A stretch of DNA of 64,000 bases, from positions 1 to 64,000 of the forward strand of contig DIMT01000034.1 of the NCBI GenBank assembly GCA_002425705.1, read 5' to 3'. Position numbers and translations under genes: made by a program. This stretch comes from Firmicutes bacterium UBA5559 (GTDB lineage: Bacteria > Bacillota > Clostridia > Peptostreptococcales > Anaerovoracaceae). The number at the start of each line of letters is the position of its first letter. Position 1 is the first letter of the stretch. This document shows positions 57,479 through 64,000 of the stretch, one piece after another. The notes under the pieces are model-generated. The model worked only from the letters and a program-made list of their open reading frames with translations. It ran no database searches and was not told the origin of the DNA.

Positions 57479-59224
57479 ATGAAAGAAGTGAACATTATAA
57501 TCAATGGGATTTCCCTTTCCGTACCGGAAGAGGAGACGGTTCTGGAGGCAGCCAGACGCATCAACATCGAGATTCCTACCTTGTGTCATATGGACCTGGA
57601 AAACCTGAAAGCTGTCAACAAAGAAGCTTCCTGCCGGGTCTGCGTGGTGGAAATCGAAGGGAGACGAAACCTGGCACCGGCCTGCGTGACCAAGGTGGGA
57701 GAAGGAATGGTGATTAAAACCAACTCTCCAAGGGCCATCCGCGGTCGGCGAACATCGGTGGAACTGCTGTTGTCGAACCATCCTTTCGATTGTTTGATTT
57801 GCGAAAAAAACGGTTCCTGTGATCTGCAGGCATTGGCCGGACAGCTGGGTATCTACGGAGAACTGAAATATCAGGGAGAACAGACAACTTACCCGAAGGA
57901 TGAATCCAGCTACTCCATCAAGAGGAATCTGGACAAATGTATTTTATGCAGACGATGTGAAACCATGTGCAACGAGGTCCAGACCTGCGGGATCCTGTCC
58001 GCTACCGGGAGAGGCTTTGATACCATCGTCAGCCCCACCTTCGGCCTGCCCATGATTGAAACAGCCTGCACCTTCTGCGGCCAATGCGTTGCCGTATGTC
58101 CTACTGCCGCCCTATCGGAGATTAGTTCCATTGGCCAGGTTTGGGAAGAACTTTATAACCCGGATAAGTTTGTGGTCGTACAGACGGCCCCGGCAGTACG
58201 GGTGGCTCTTGGGGAAGAATTCGGCCTGCCTCCGGGACATTCGGTTACGGGAAAAATGGTCGCCCTTCTTAGAAAACTGGGATTTGACCGGGTGTTCGAC
58301 ACGGATTTTGCCGCGGATCTGACCATTATGGAGGAAGCCTCAGAGCTGATCCACCGGCTGGAGCACAAGGGAACCCTTCCGATTCTGACCAGCTGCTGCC
58401 CGGGATGGGTTAAATTCTTTGAGCATCAGTTCCCGGATTTACTGGACATTCCCTCCAGCTGCATGTCGCCTCATGAGATGTTTGGGGCTATCACCAAATC
58501 CTATTATGCTAAAAAATACAACATCGACCCCGATAAGCTCGTGGTGGTTTCCGTCATGCCCTGCCTGGCCAAAAAGTATGAAGCGGCCAGACCGGAGCTG
58601 GGGATGGAGGGCAATCAAAACGTGGATTTTGTCCTGACCACCAGAGAACTTGCCAAAATGGCAAAGGAAGCCTCCATTGACTTTCTGAATCTGGAGGAAG
58701 AGGATTTCGATCATCCCATGGGAGAATCCACCGGCGCTTCGGTTATTTTCGGAGCAACGGGAGGCGTTATCGAAGCGGCTCTGCGGACCGCTTACGAATG
58801 GCTGACGGGGACGACCCTGGAACACGTTGATTTTGAAGAACTGAGGGGGCTGGAGGGCATCAAGGAAGCTACCGTGAAGATCAATGATATGGAATTGAAC
58901 ATTGCGGTGGCCCATGGACTTGGCAATGCCAGAACCTTATTAGAAAACATCCGTGCCGGAAATTCCCGGTATCATGCCATCGAAATCATGGCCTGCCCCG
59001 GGGGATGCATCGGCGGTGGCGGACAGCCCTACCATCAGGGGGAGATTGAAACCCTGAAAGCCAGGACCCAGGCCATCTATGAGGAGGATAAGGGAAAAGC
59101 CATGCGGAAATCCCATGAAAATCCCTATATTCAGAAACTGTATCAAGAGTTTTTGGGCCAGCCTTACGGTGAAAAGGCACATGAACTCCTCCATACCCAT
59201 TATGTTAAGCGGGTGAAACTCTAG
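57479..59224 (+). CDS. hydA: [FeFe]-hydrogenase catalytic subunit (group A3 type)
   Basis: 581 residues. The N-terminal 2Fe-2S ferredoxin domain (PTLCHMDLENLKAVNKEASC), a His-containing [4Fe-4S] region and two [4Fe-4S] clusters (CILCRRCETMCNEVQTC, CTFCGQCVAVCPTAAL) precede the H-cluster. L1 is TSCCPGWVKFFE (about residue 304), L2 MPCLAKKYEAARPE (about 360) and L3 MACPGGCIGGGGQP (about 503); all H-cluster Cys residues are present. With hydB and hydC it forms the NADH/ferredoxin-dependent, probably bifurcating, hydrogenase. The maturases HydE/F/G are not in this window. Confidence 0.95.
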   Translation: MKEVNIIINGISLSVPEEETVLEAARRINIEIPTLCHMDLENLKAVNKEASCRVCVVEIEGRRNLAPACVTKVGEGMVIKTNSPRAIRGRRTSVELLLSNHPFDCLICEKNGSCDLQALAGQLGIYGELKYQGEQTTYPKDESSYSIKRNLDKCILCRRCETMCNEVQTCGILSATGRGFDTIVSPTFGLPMIETACTFCGQCVAVCPTAALSEISSIGQVWEELYNPDKFVVVQTAPAVRVALGEEFGLPPGHSVTGKMVALLRKLGFDRVFDTDFAADLTIMEEASELIHRLEHKGTLPILTSCCPGWVKFFEHQFPDLLDIPSSCMSPHEMFGAITKSYYAKKYNIDPDKLVVVSVMPCLAKKYEAARPELGMEGNQNVDFVLTTRELAKMAKEASIDFLNLEEEDFDHPMGESTGASVIFGATGGVIEAALRTAYEWLTGTTLEHVDFEELRGLEGIKEATVKINDMELNIAVAHGLGNARTLLENIRAGNSRYHAIEIMACPGGCIGGGGQPYHQGEIETLKARTQAIYEEDKGKAMRKSHENPYIQKLYQEFLGQPYGEKAHELLHTHYVKRVKL

Positions 59225-59236
59225 TCAGGAGAAGGA

Positions 59237-60154
59237 TCATCCTTCCTTCTTGAGGGTAACGACCACCAGCTCCGGAGAATTGTTGAAACGGAAGGGAAAA
59301 ATACTGTTGCCCAGCCCCCGGCTGACCACCATGGTGGTAGCATCCTGTTGAAACATTCCTTCAGAATACTTTGGGAAAAATCCCTGATCCGGTGCAGCAA
59401 TGCCCCCAATCAAGGGGATGCGAAATTGCCCTCCATGGGCATGGCCGGAAAAGGCCAAATTCACGCCGGCCTCGGTGTATGCTTCCATAAGTTCCGGCCG
59501 GTGGGAGAGGAGAATCGTGTAAGAATCTTCTTCCATCAGCCGGTTCAGTTTTTCGGAAATGGCAGAGCCAGCGTCCTGACCGTCCACATACCAATAGAAA
59601 TCCGGATCTTCCAAGCCGATGATCTGCAGCCGCTGCTCTTTGGATTCCTTGGATTCCTTGGATTCCTTTGATTCGATAGACGGATGGACTTCAATAAAGG
59701 CCTGATGGTCTCGCAGAACCTGAACTCCGGCCTCAATCATTTGGGATTCCAGCTTTGCATACTCCTCCGGAATCCGGGATTCGTGGTTGCCGGTGGCGTA
59801 ATAGACCGGTGCTATAAACGTGGCTTGCCGGATGAAGTCCATGGCTGCCGCTACGTCTGTTTTTCGGGAATCAATCAGATCTCCGGTAATCACAATTATG
59901 TCGGGGGAAGCCTCCTGGAGAGCTGCCATCAGCTTTTCCTGGTTTTCTCCGAATTTTTTGTTGTGCAAATCGGAAACCTGGGCAATGATAAAATGATCAA
60001 AAGGATCCGGGATATGGGGAGAATGGACTTGGTATCGGGTGATGCCAATCGACGAGTTGGCAATATAAATCCATCCGATGATTGCCAGCAACAAGAGGGC
60101 AAGGACGGCTGACAGAATCCGAGGGCTTTTTTTATTCTTTATTCTTGATTTCAT
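59237..60154 (-). CDS. YkuE-type membrane-anchored metallophosphoesterase
   Basis: 305 residues from the reverse-strand ATG at 60154; the frame to 60373 lacks a ribosome site. One N-terminal membrane helix (ILSAVLALLLLAIIGWIYI) places the catalytic domain outside. Metal-site motifs are IIAQVSDLHNKKFG (DxH), IVITGDLIDSR (GDxxD), YATGNHESRIPE (GNHE) and ILLSHRPE plus AFSGHAHGGQFR (H...GHxH). A Ser-Lys-Glu triplet repeat (ESKESKESKESKE) lies about two-thirds along, encoded by a 9-bp tandem repeat. Proteins of this type act on phospholipids or envelope phosphoesters. Confidence 0.85.
   Translation of the reverse strand: MKSRIKNKKSPRILSAVLALLLLAIIGWIYIANSSIGITRYQVHSPHIPDPFDHFIIAQVSDLHNKKFGENQEKLMAALQEASPDIIVITGDLIDSRKTDVAAAMDFIRQATFIAPVYYATGNHESRIPEEYAKLESQMIEAGVQVLRDHQAFIEVHPSIESKESKESKESKEQRLQIIGLEDPDFYWYVDGQDAGSAISEKLNRLMEEDSYTILLSHRPELMEAYTEAGVNLAFSGHAHGGQFRIPLIGGIAAPDQGFFPKYSEGMFQQDATTMVVSRGLGNSIFPFRFNNSPELVVVTLKKEG
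59642..59668. repeat. Nine-base tandem repeat inside the metallophosphoesterase gene
   Basis: GGATTCCTT occurs three times in a row (59642-59650, 59651-59659, 59660-59668), with degenerate flanking copies. It encodes repeated Ser-Lys-Glu, remains in frame and could expand or contract by slippage. Confidence 0.8.
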
Positions 60155-60283
60155 ATAGGACCAACCTTTCCCTCTAATAGTAACGCAGAGGAAAGAAAGG
60201 AACAAGGAGATTTTTATCAGCAGGTTTACCGGGACAGATTCCGGGGTACCTACCATTAAGCAACAAGAAAGGAGTACAGACAA

Positions 60284-61468
60284 TTGAAGAAACAAGTAAA
60301 AAATAATGTATATTGGGTAGGCAAGGTGGACTGGGAACTCAAGAAATTCCATGGGGACGAATATTCCACCCACAAAGGCTCCACCTACAATTCCTACCTG
60401 ATCCAGGAGGAAAAGACGGTTTTGGTGGATACAGTATGGCTTCCCTTTGCCAAAGAATTTGTGGAGAATCTATCGAAGGAAATCGATCTGAAAAAAATAG
60501 ACTATATCATCGCTAACCATGGTGAGGTAGACCACAGCGGGGCCCTGCCGGAGCTGATGAAACTGATTCCCGATACGCCCATCTACTGCACCGAAAACGC
60601 GGTAAAATCCCTGAAAGGCCAGTATCATCAGGACTGGAATTTTAAAGTGGTGAAGACCGGGGACAAACTAGACCTGGGCAACGGCAAGGAGCTGATATTT
60701 GTAGAGATGCGGATGCTGCACTGGCCCGACAGCATGGCCGCCTATATGACGGGGGACAACATCCTGTTCAGCAACGATGCCTTCGGCCAGCACTACGCCA
60801 CGGAAATGCTCTACAACGACCTGGTGGATCAGGGAGAGCTGATGACGGAATCCATCAAGTATTTTGCCAACATCCTCAACCCCTTCAATCCGATTCTGCA
60901 GAAAAAATTACAGGAAGTCCTGTCCCTGAATCTGCAGATCGACATGATCGCCACCAGCCATGGAGTCATCTGGCGGGAAAACCCCCTGCAGATCGTAGAG
61001 AAGTATGTCCAGTGGTCAGCGGATTATCAGGAAAACCAGATCACCGTCATCTACGACACCATGTGGAACGGCACCCGGGAACTGGCCGAGCGGATCGCTC
61101 TGGGCATCCAGCTGCAGGACCCGGCGGTAACCGTCAAGATCTTTAATCTGTCCAAGAGCGACTTCAATGATGTGGCCACGGAAGTCTTCCGCTCGAAAGC
61201 CATCGCTGTGGGTTCCCCGACGGTGGGCAACGGCCTCCTTCATTCAGTAGCTGGATTCCTCCACTACCTGAAGTCCCTGAAGTTCAAAAAGAAAAAGGCC
61301 GCCGCCTTCGGCTGCTACGGCTGGAGCGGAGAATCGGTCAAGATGATCAACGATATGCTGGCCGATGCCGGTTTTGAGGTTATCGGCGAAGGCATGCGAC
61401 AGCTTTGGAACCCGGATGAAGCGGCCAAGAAGGCCGCCGTGGAGCTGGGCCGGACGATAGCGAAATAG
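60284..61468 (+). CDS. fprA: Flavodiiron protein (oxygen/NO reductase)
   Basis: 394 residues, TTG start at 60284 set by AAAGGAG at 60268-60274. The N-terminal metallo-beta-lactamase domain carries the di-iron ligands NHGEVDHSGALPE (HxExDH, about residue 78), HWPDSMAAYM, FSNDAFGQHY and ATSHGVIWRENP. The C-terminal flavodoxin domain begins with ITVIYDTMWNGTRELAERIA (about residue 250). These enzymes reduce O2 or NO to protect anaerobes. No fused rubredoxin or NAD(P)H domain is present. A terminator follows immediately. Confidence 0.94.
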   Translation: MKKQVKNNVYWVGKVDWELKKFHGDEYSTHKGSTYNSYLIQEEKTVLVDTVWLPFAKEFVENLSKEIDLKKIDYIIANHGEVDHSGALPELMKLIPDTPIYCTENAVKSLKGQYHQDWNFKVVKTGDKLDLGNGKELIFVEMRMLHWPDSMAAYMTGDNILFSNDAFGQHYATEMLYNDLVDQGELMTESIKYFANILNPFNPILQKKLQEVLSLNLQIDMIATSHGVIWRENPLQIVEKYVQWSADYQENQITVIYDTMWNGTRELAERIALGIQLQDPAVTVKIFNLSKSDFNDVATEVFRSKAIAVGSPTVGNGLLHSVAGFLHYLKSLKFKKKKAAAFGCYGWSGESVKMINDMLADAGFEVIGEGMRQLWNPDEAAKKAAVELGRTIAK

Positions 61469-61476
61469 AAACATTT

Positions 61477-61511
61477 AAGCCCCGGAGCTACTGCTCTGGG
61501 GCTTCGTTTTT
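61477..61511 (+). terminator. Rho-independent terminator after fprA
   Basis: AAGCCCCGGAGC (61477-61488) pairs with GCTCTGGGGCTT (61493-61504) through one G-U wobble, loop TACT, then CGTTTTT. Confidence 0.85.
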
Positions 61512-61557
61512 GAAGTATGGCAGGCGGTTGAGGCGGGTTTTAGACAATCCACCCCCT

Positions 61558-61570
61558 TTGGGGTGAAAAT
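61558..61570 (+). repeat. 13-bp direct repeat at the left side of the IS30 element
   Basis: TTGGGGTGAAAAT at 61558-61570 is repeated exactly at 63311-63323, abutting both ends of the IS. It is the likely target duplication. Confidence 0.75.
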
Positions 61571-61640
61571 GACAAGTTGAATAGTTAAATGCTAGTAGGA
61601 ACTTCAATGAACTTGCATTTAGAATTACAAAAGGATTCGA

Positions 61641-61676
61641 TCCATGAAATCGCAGTAAGGATTTCATGGATTTTTT
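61641..61676 (+). terminator. Hairpin upstream of the transposase gene
   Basis: TCCATGAAATC (61641-61651) and GATTTCATGGA (61660-61670) form a perfect 11-bp stem, then six T. It would block transcription entering the IS from fprA. Confidence 0.7.
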
Positions 61677-61729
61677 ATGTGGATGTGATACAGTATCAAG
61701 GTGTCCTGTCTTCGGATTGGAGGACCTAA

Positions 61730-63028
61730 ATGAACGCAAAAATCAAGAAGCACCTGACCCTGGACGACAGGATTGACATCCAGATCTTACTGAAAGAAGG
61801 GAAAAATTTCATACAGATAGCCGATCACATTGGAAAAGACCGTTCCACAATCAGCCGGGAGATCAAAGCCCATCGATATCTCACGGAAACCACTGCGGGA
61901 AATGACTGCATCCATCGAATAGTATGCGACAATCCAAAGACATGCAAACGCCGGGATGTCTGTTTTGGTAACCGGTCCTGTCGCATTCGATGCAAGTTAT
62001 GCCGGATAGACTGCGACCGCTATGAGAAAGAATCCTGCATCCGGCATAACAAACCGCCCTATGTATGTTCCGCTTGTGAGACCAAGTCGAAATGCTGGCT
62101 CACCAAGATGGAATATGAGGCAAAGCGGGCTCATGGGGCCTATGAAACCTTGAGATCAGAGTCAAGACAGGGCATCTCGCTGGCGGAGGAAGATTTGGAT
62201 TATCTGAACTCCGTGGTTTCTCAGCAGATTAAGCAAGGGCAATCCATCCCGGTCATCTGGGAGAACTACAAGGACGAGATGCCGATATCCGGCAGAACCC
62301 TCTACAAATATGTAGAACAGGGTTTGCTGGATGCAAAGAACCTGGACCTCAGGAGAAGGGTACGGATGCCACAAAGAAAGAAAAGCGGCCCCGTTCTCCA
62401 TATCGACAAGCAATGCCACATAGGAAGGACCTTTGAAGACTACAGCAGTTATGTGGATGAAAATCCGGATGCGGCCGTCGTTCAGATGGATACGGTGGAA
62501 GGGAGAAAGGGTGGCAAGGTGCTCCTTACCCTCTTGTTCACCAACTGCGATTTGCAGCTGATGTATCTGCGCGACCGTAATACGGCAGCTTCCGTAATCC
62601 AGGTGTTCGATTACTTCAGGGAAAGGCTGGGAAATGGGCTGTTTCAAGAACTTTTCCAGGTCATTCTGACGGACAGGGGATCCGAGTTCACTGACCCGGT
62701 AAGGATTGAAGCAGACCTTGGCACTGGCGAAATCCAGTGCAAGGTATTTTATTGCGACCCAAGGAACAGCAATCAGAAGTCCAACTGTGAGAAGAACCAC
62801 GGTCTCATCCGCTATGTCCTGCCAAAAGGGAAGTCGATGGATAAGCTGACCCAGGAGGATGTAACAAAAATGATGAATCACATCAATTCCTATCCAAGAA
62901 AAAAATGGAACGGGCAGTCTCCAATAGATCTCTTTACGAAGATCTACGGCCAACAAGCTTCGAACAAACTTGGCCTGGTGAAGATACCGCCCGAATCCAT
63001 AATCCTAACACCGGCATTACTGAAGTAA
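61730..63028 (+). CDS. IS30-family transposase
   Basis: 432 residues. The N-terminal HTH (LTLDDRIDIQILLKEGKNFIQIADHIGKDRSTISREI in sense; the core is IAQ/IGKDRSTISREI) is typical of IS30. A Cys-rich insertion follows (CKRRDVCFGNRSCRIRCKLC and CSACETKSKC), probably zinc-binding. The catalytic triad is seen in VVQMDTVEGRKGG (D), VILTDRGSEF (D) and KSNCEKNHGLIRYVLPKG (E). The full-length frame suggests an active enzyme. It has a GGAGG site and lies inside 25-bp inverted repeats. Confidence 0.9.
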   Translation: MNAKIKKHLTLDDRIDIQILLKEGKNFIQIADHIGKDRSTISREIKAHRYLTETTAGNDCIHRIVCDNPKTCKRRDVCFGNRSCRIRCKLCRIDCDRYEKESCIRHNKPPYVCSACETKSKCWLTKMEYEAKRAHGAYETLRSESRQGISLAEEDLDYLNSVVSQQIKQGQSIPVIWENYKDEMPISGRTLYKYVEQGLLDAKNLDLRRRVRMPQRKKSGPVLHIDKQCHIGRTFEDYSSYVDENPDAAVVQMDTVEGRKGGKVLLTLLFTNCDLQLMYLRDRNTAASVIQVFDYFRERLGNGLFQELFQVILTDRGSEFTDPVRIEADLGTGEIQCKVFYCDPRNSNQKSNCEKNHGLIRYVLPKGKSMDKLTQEDVTKMMNHINSYPRKKWNGQSPIDLFTKIYGQQASNKLGLVKIPPESIILTPALLK

Positions 63029-63214
63029 GTCGGTAATTTCAGCGAAGGCAGGACAACCAAATATCCATCAAAAACCGGGGTGCATCTAGGACTTCAAAAT
63101 CGAAGGGAAATGCAGCCCGGCACTTAGCATGCCGTCGCTAACATGATTGTATGCTTTTCCTGGGTAAAAATCAATGAAATTGCGGTATTTACAACTTCAA
63201 TCCACCACCCGAAT

Positions 63215-63272
63215 GGCAATAACAATTTCAAGGACATCCTTAGAATTCCGCCCATTCGCAATAACAACTTCA
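63215..63272 (+). repeat. Subterminal direct repeats near the right end of the IS
   Basis: GGCAATAACAATTTCA (63215-63230) and CGCAATAACAACTTCA (63257-63272) match at 14 of 16 positions; a weaker related stretch lies at 63181-63199 (ending TTTACAACTTCA). They could be transposase-binding sites. The 258 bp between the transposase stop and the right terminal repeat otherwise contain no gene. Confidence 0.5.
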
Positions 63273-63310
63273 TTTATATCAGGGGCGTGCATTTAGTTTG
63301 ACAACTTGCC

Positions 63311-63323
63311 TTGGGGTGAAAAT
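63311..63323 (+). repeat. 13-bp direct repeat at the right side of the IS30 element
   Basis: Exact copy of the repeat at 61558-61570, immediately outside the right terminal inverted repeat. Confidence 0.75.
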
Positions 63324-63400
63324 TGGTATAAAAATATTTCTTGAATAGATTATAAATTGATTTTACTAGTTCTAAATGGAGAAAATCGGGGAGTAAGTTG

Positions 63401-63463
63401 AAATCCTTGATTATGAATCGAGGATTTTTCACTGAGATATCCATTTGAGGAAATTTGCATAAT
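63401..63463 (+). repeat. Dispersed repeat copy B
   Basis: AAATCCTTGATT/AATCGAGGATTT forms a near-perfect inverted repeat at 63401-63427, followed by a tail with TTGAGGAAATTTGCATAAT. It is similar to copy A at 37968-38030 in both hairpin and tail; a gap of one base is needed between them. Confidence 0.5.
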
Positions 63464-63526
63464 AAATGGAAGCCAAAAGGCGTGATTTTATACCAAAATA
63501 ACCCCCAAAGTGGTCAGATTGTCTAA

Positions 63527-63759
63527 TTCGGGTCCTTTCAAGTCCATTCGTAAAAGTCTGTTTCAATCTACACGAAATCATTCCCGTCCTTCGCTTCGCC
63601 GCTGAACATCTGCTCAAAGGCGCCGGTGAATTTTCGCTCCGTTTCAAAGATTCAAGTCCAGGGGAAGTTGAATGGGGAAGTTGAATGTTGTGAATCAACA
63701 AATTTGGTGTTACACTACAAATAAACAATATCTGGCAGGAATCGCCAAGGAGAAAAGGG
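63527..63759 (+). other. Non-coding stretch before the PAS protein, with tandem repeat and promoter
   Basis: No convincing gene is present; the longest open frame (reverse strand, 63429-63728) has no ribosome site or recognisable family. GGGGAAGTTGAAT occurs twice in tandem at 63661-63673 and 63674-63686. TGTTG/CAACA arms lie at 63686-63700. TTGTGA (63688-63693) with TACACT (63711-63716), 17-bp spacer, is a plausible promoter for the PAS gene. Confidence 0.5.
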
Positions 63760-64000
63760 ATGAATCTGAAACTATACCGAAATATGCTGGACTCCCTGAA
63801 TGAGGGGATCTATTTTGTGGACGAGGACCGAAAAATTACCTTCTGGAACAAGGGTGCGGAATTGATTACCGGATTTCCCGCGGACGAAGTGGTTGGGACA
63901 TTTTGTTATGATAATTTCCTCAATCATGTAGATGCAGAAGGAAACCGGCTCTGTAAGGACGGATGTCCTCTGCAGGCCACTCTCTTGGATCAGCAGGAGC
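63760..64000 (+). CDS. PAS-domain signalling protein, 3' end outside window
   Basis: First 80 codons from the ATG at 63760 (AAGGAGAAAAGGG upstream); the frame is open to the window edge. The PAS domain is clear: MLDSLNEGIYFVDEDRKITFW, GAELITGFPADEVVG, and then NHVDAEGNRLCKDGCPLQATL, whose Cys pair is typical of PAS domains in front of GGDEF output domains. A diguanylate cyclase or a PAS-linked regulator is likely, but the output domain is not in the window. Confidence 0.8.
   Translation, partial: MNLKLYRNMLDSLNEGIYFVDEDRKITFWNKGAELITGFPADEVVGTFCYDNFLNHVDAEGNRLCKDGCPLQATLLDQQE

Larger units (their letters stand above)
61571..63310 (+). mobile_element. IS30-family insertion sequence, 1740 bp
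   Basis: Bounded by imperfect 25-bp inverted repeats: left 61571-61595 (starts GACAAGTTGAATAG) and right 63286-63310 (reads inward GGCAAGTTGTCAAAC); 17 of 25 positions match, including CAAGTTG and TAAATGC. Perfect 13-bp direct repeats TTGGGGTGAAAAT flank both ends. The single gene encodes an intact DDE transposase. A hairpin at 61641-61676 would stop read-in from outside promoters. The element lies inside a terminal repeat of the MITE-like element. Confidence 0.8.
61540..63526. mobile_element. MITE-like element (about 234 bp) interrupted by the IS30 insertion
   Basis: A 41-bp terminal repeat starting TTAGACAATC is reconstructed from 61540-61570 plus 63324-63333 and matched in inverted orientation at 63486-63526. 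32 of 41 positions agree, and the inner 11 bases (TTGGTATAAAA/TTTTATACCAA) and outer 10 bases (TTAGACAATC/GATTGTCTAA) are perfect. Without the IS30 element and its 13-bp duplication, the element is about 234 bp with no plausible gene, so it is MITE-like or an IS remnant. A TA dinucleotide sits at both outer ends. It also contains repeat copy B at 63401-63463. Confidence 0.6.

Noticed and set aside
62162..62956. Long reverse-strand frame inside the transposase gene
   Set aside because: Codon-use shadow of an intact IS30 transposase; no family motif.
63429..63728. 99-codon reverse-strand frame next to the IS
   Set aside because: No ribosome site or family match; it covers the right MITE repeat and dispersed repeat B, so it is probably chance.
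1..64000. CRISPR array, rRNA, tRNA or riboswitch
   Set aside because: No regularly spaced direct repeats, no tRNA-like or conserved rRNA segments, and no recognisable riboswitch core were seen; none was tested by covariance models.

Overview
The window looks like chromosomal DNA from an anaerobic, low-to-moderate GC Firmicute of the class Clostridia. The grounds are an [FeFe]-hydrogenase trimer with NuoE- and NuoF-like subunits, a tungsten-type aldehyde:ferredoxin oxidoreductase, a flavodiiron protein, strong Shine-Dalgarno sites, textbook sigma-A promoters, and many small clostridial families (DUF438, DUF3788, DUF3795, DUF3784, DUF3159). The species cannot be named from sequence alone. I saw no rRNA, tRNA or CRISPR array. 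All family calls come from reading motifs and were not checked by database search.

Layout. 1-2615: an S-layer-homology-like exported protein cut by the window edge, then two small DUF proteins. 2746-7285: a TetR-headed operon with a CrtI-like FAD oxidoreductase, diaminopropionate ammonia-lyase, a methyltransferase and a Cys-rich DUF3795 protein. 7457-11013: two Fic proteins flanking an RNase-H-like small protein, a YgjP-like metallopeptidase and a small membrane protein; each Fic gene has its own promoter and DNA dyads. 11062-15269: DUF438/hemerythrin/PAS protein, membrane proteins, an ACT protein and a flavin reductase. 16196-26082: a LacI-controlled pentose operon (TIM-barrel isomerase, Gfo/Idh/MocA dehydrogenase, ABC importer, xylA, xylB) with a perfect LacI-type operator.

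26239-38000: an ABC-F ATPase behind what looks like a leader-peptide/attenuator; a convergent tungsten AOR plus tandem-MoaD pair transcribed from a perfect sigma-54 promoter; the divergent AcoR/NtrC-type activator followed by a soluble chemoreceptor; a glyoxalase-like gene broken by an amber codon; an RtcB-like ligase; and phosphofructokinase. 38148-45864: a metal P-type ATPase with a separate HMA chaperone, a phosphoribosyltransferase, two lipoproteins, a MalY-type lyase and a MerR regulator whose stop codon lies inside a 19-bp-spacer MerR promoter driving a 2,4-diaminopentanoate-dehydrogenase-like gene (45953). 47220-54920: a PAS/GGDEF/HD-GYP protein, two TetR circuits with clear tandem operators, and small membrane and zinc-ribbon proteins.

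55088-61468 is the redox core: hydC-hydB-hydA, a metallophosphoesterase and a flavodiiron protein. 61540-63526 is a nested mobile region: an IS30-family element with 25-bp imperfect terminal repeats and perfect 13-bp flanking direct repeats sits inside one terminal repeat of an older, about 234-bp MITE-like element with 41-bp inverted repeats. A PAS protein runs off the right end. The most distinctive observations are the cis-regulatory architectures (ABC-F attenuator, sigma-54/AOR circuit, MerR promoter, paired TetR operators, Fic dyads) and the nested mobile elements. I did not find a clear-cut new defence or biosynthetic system.
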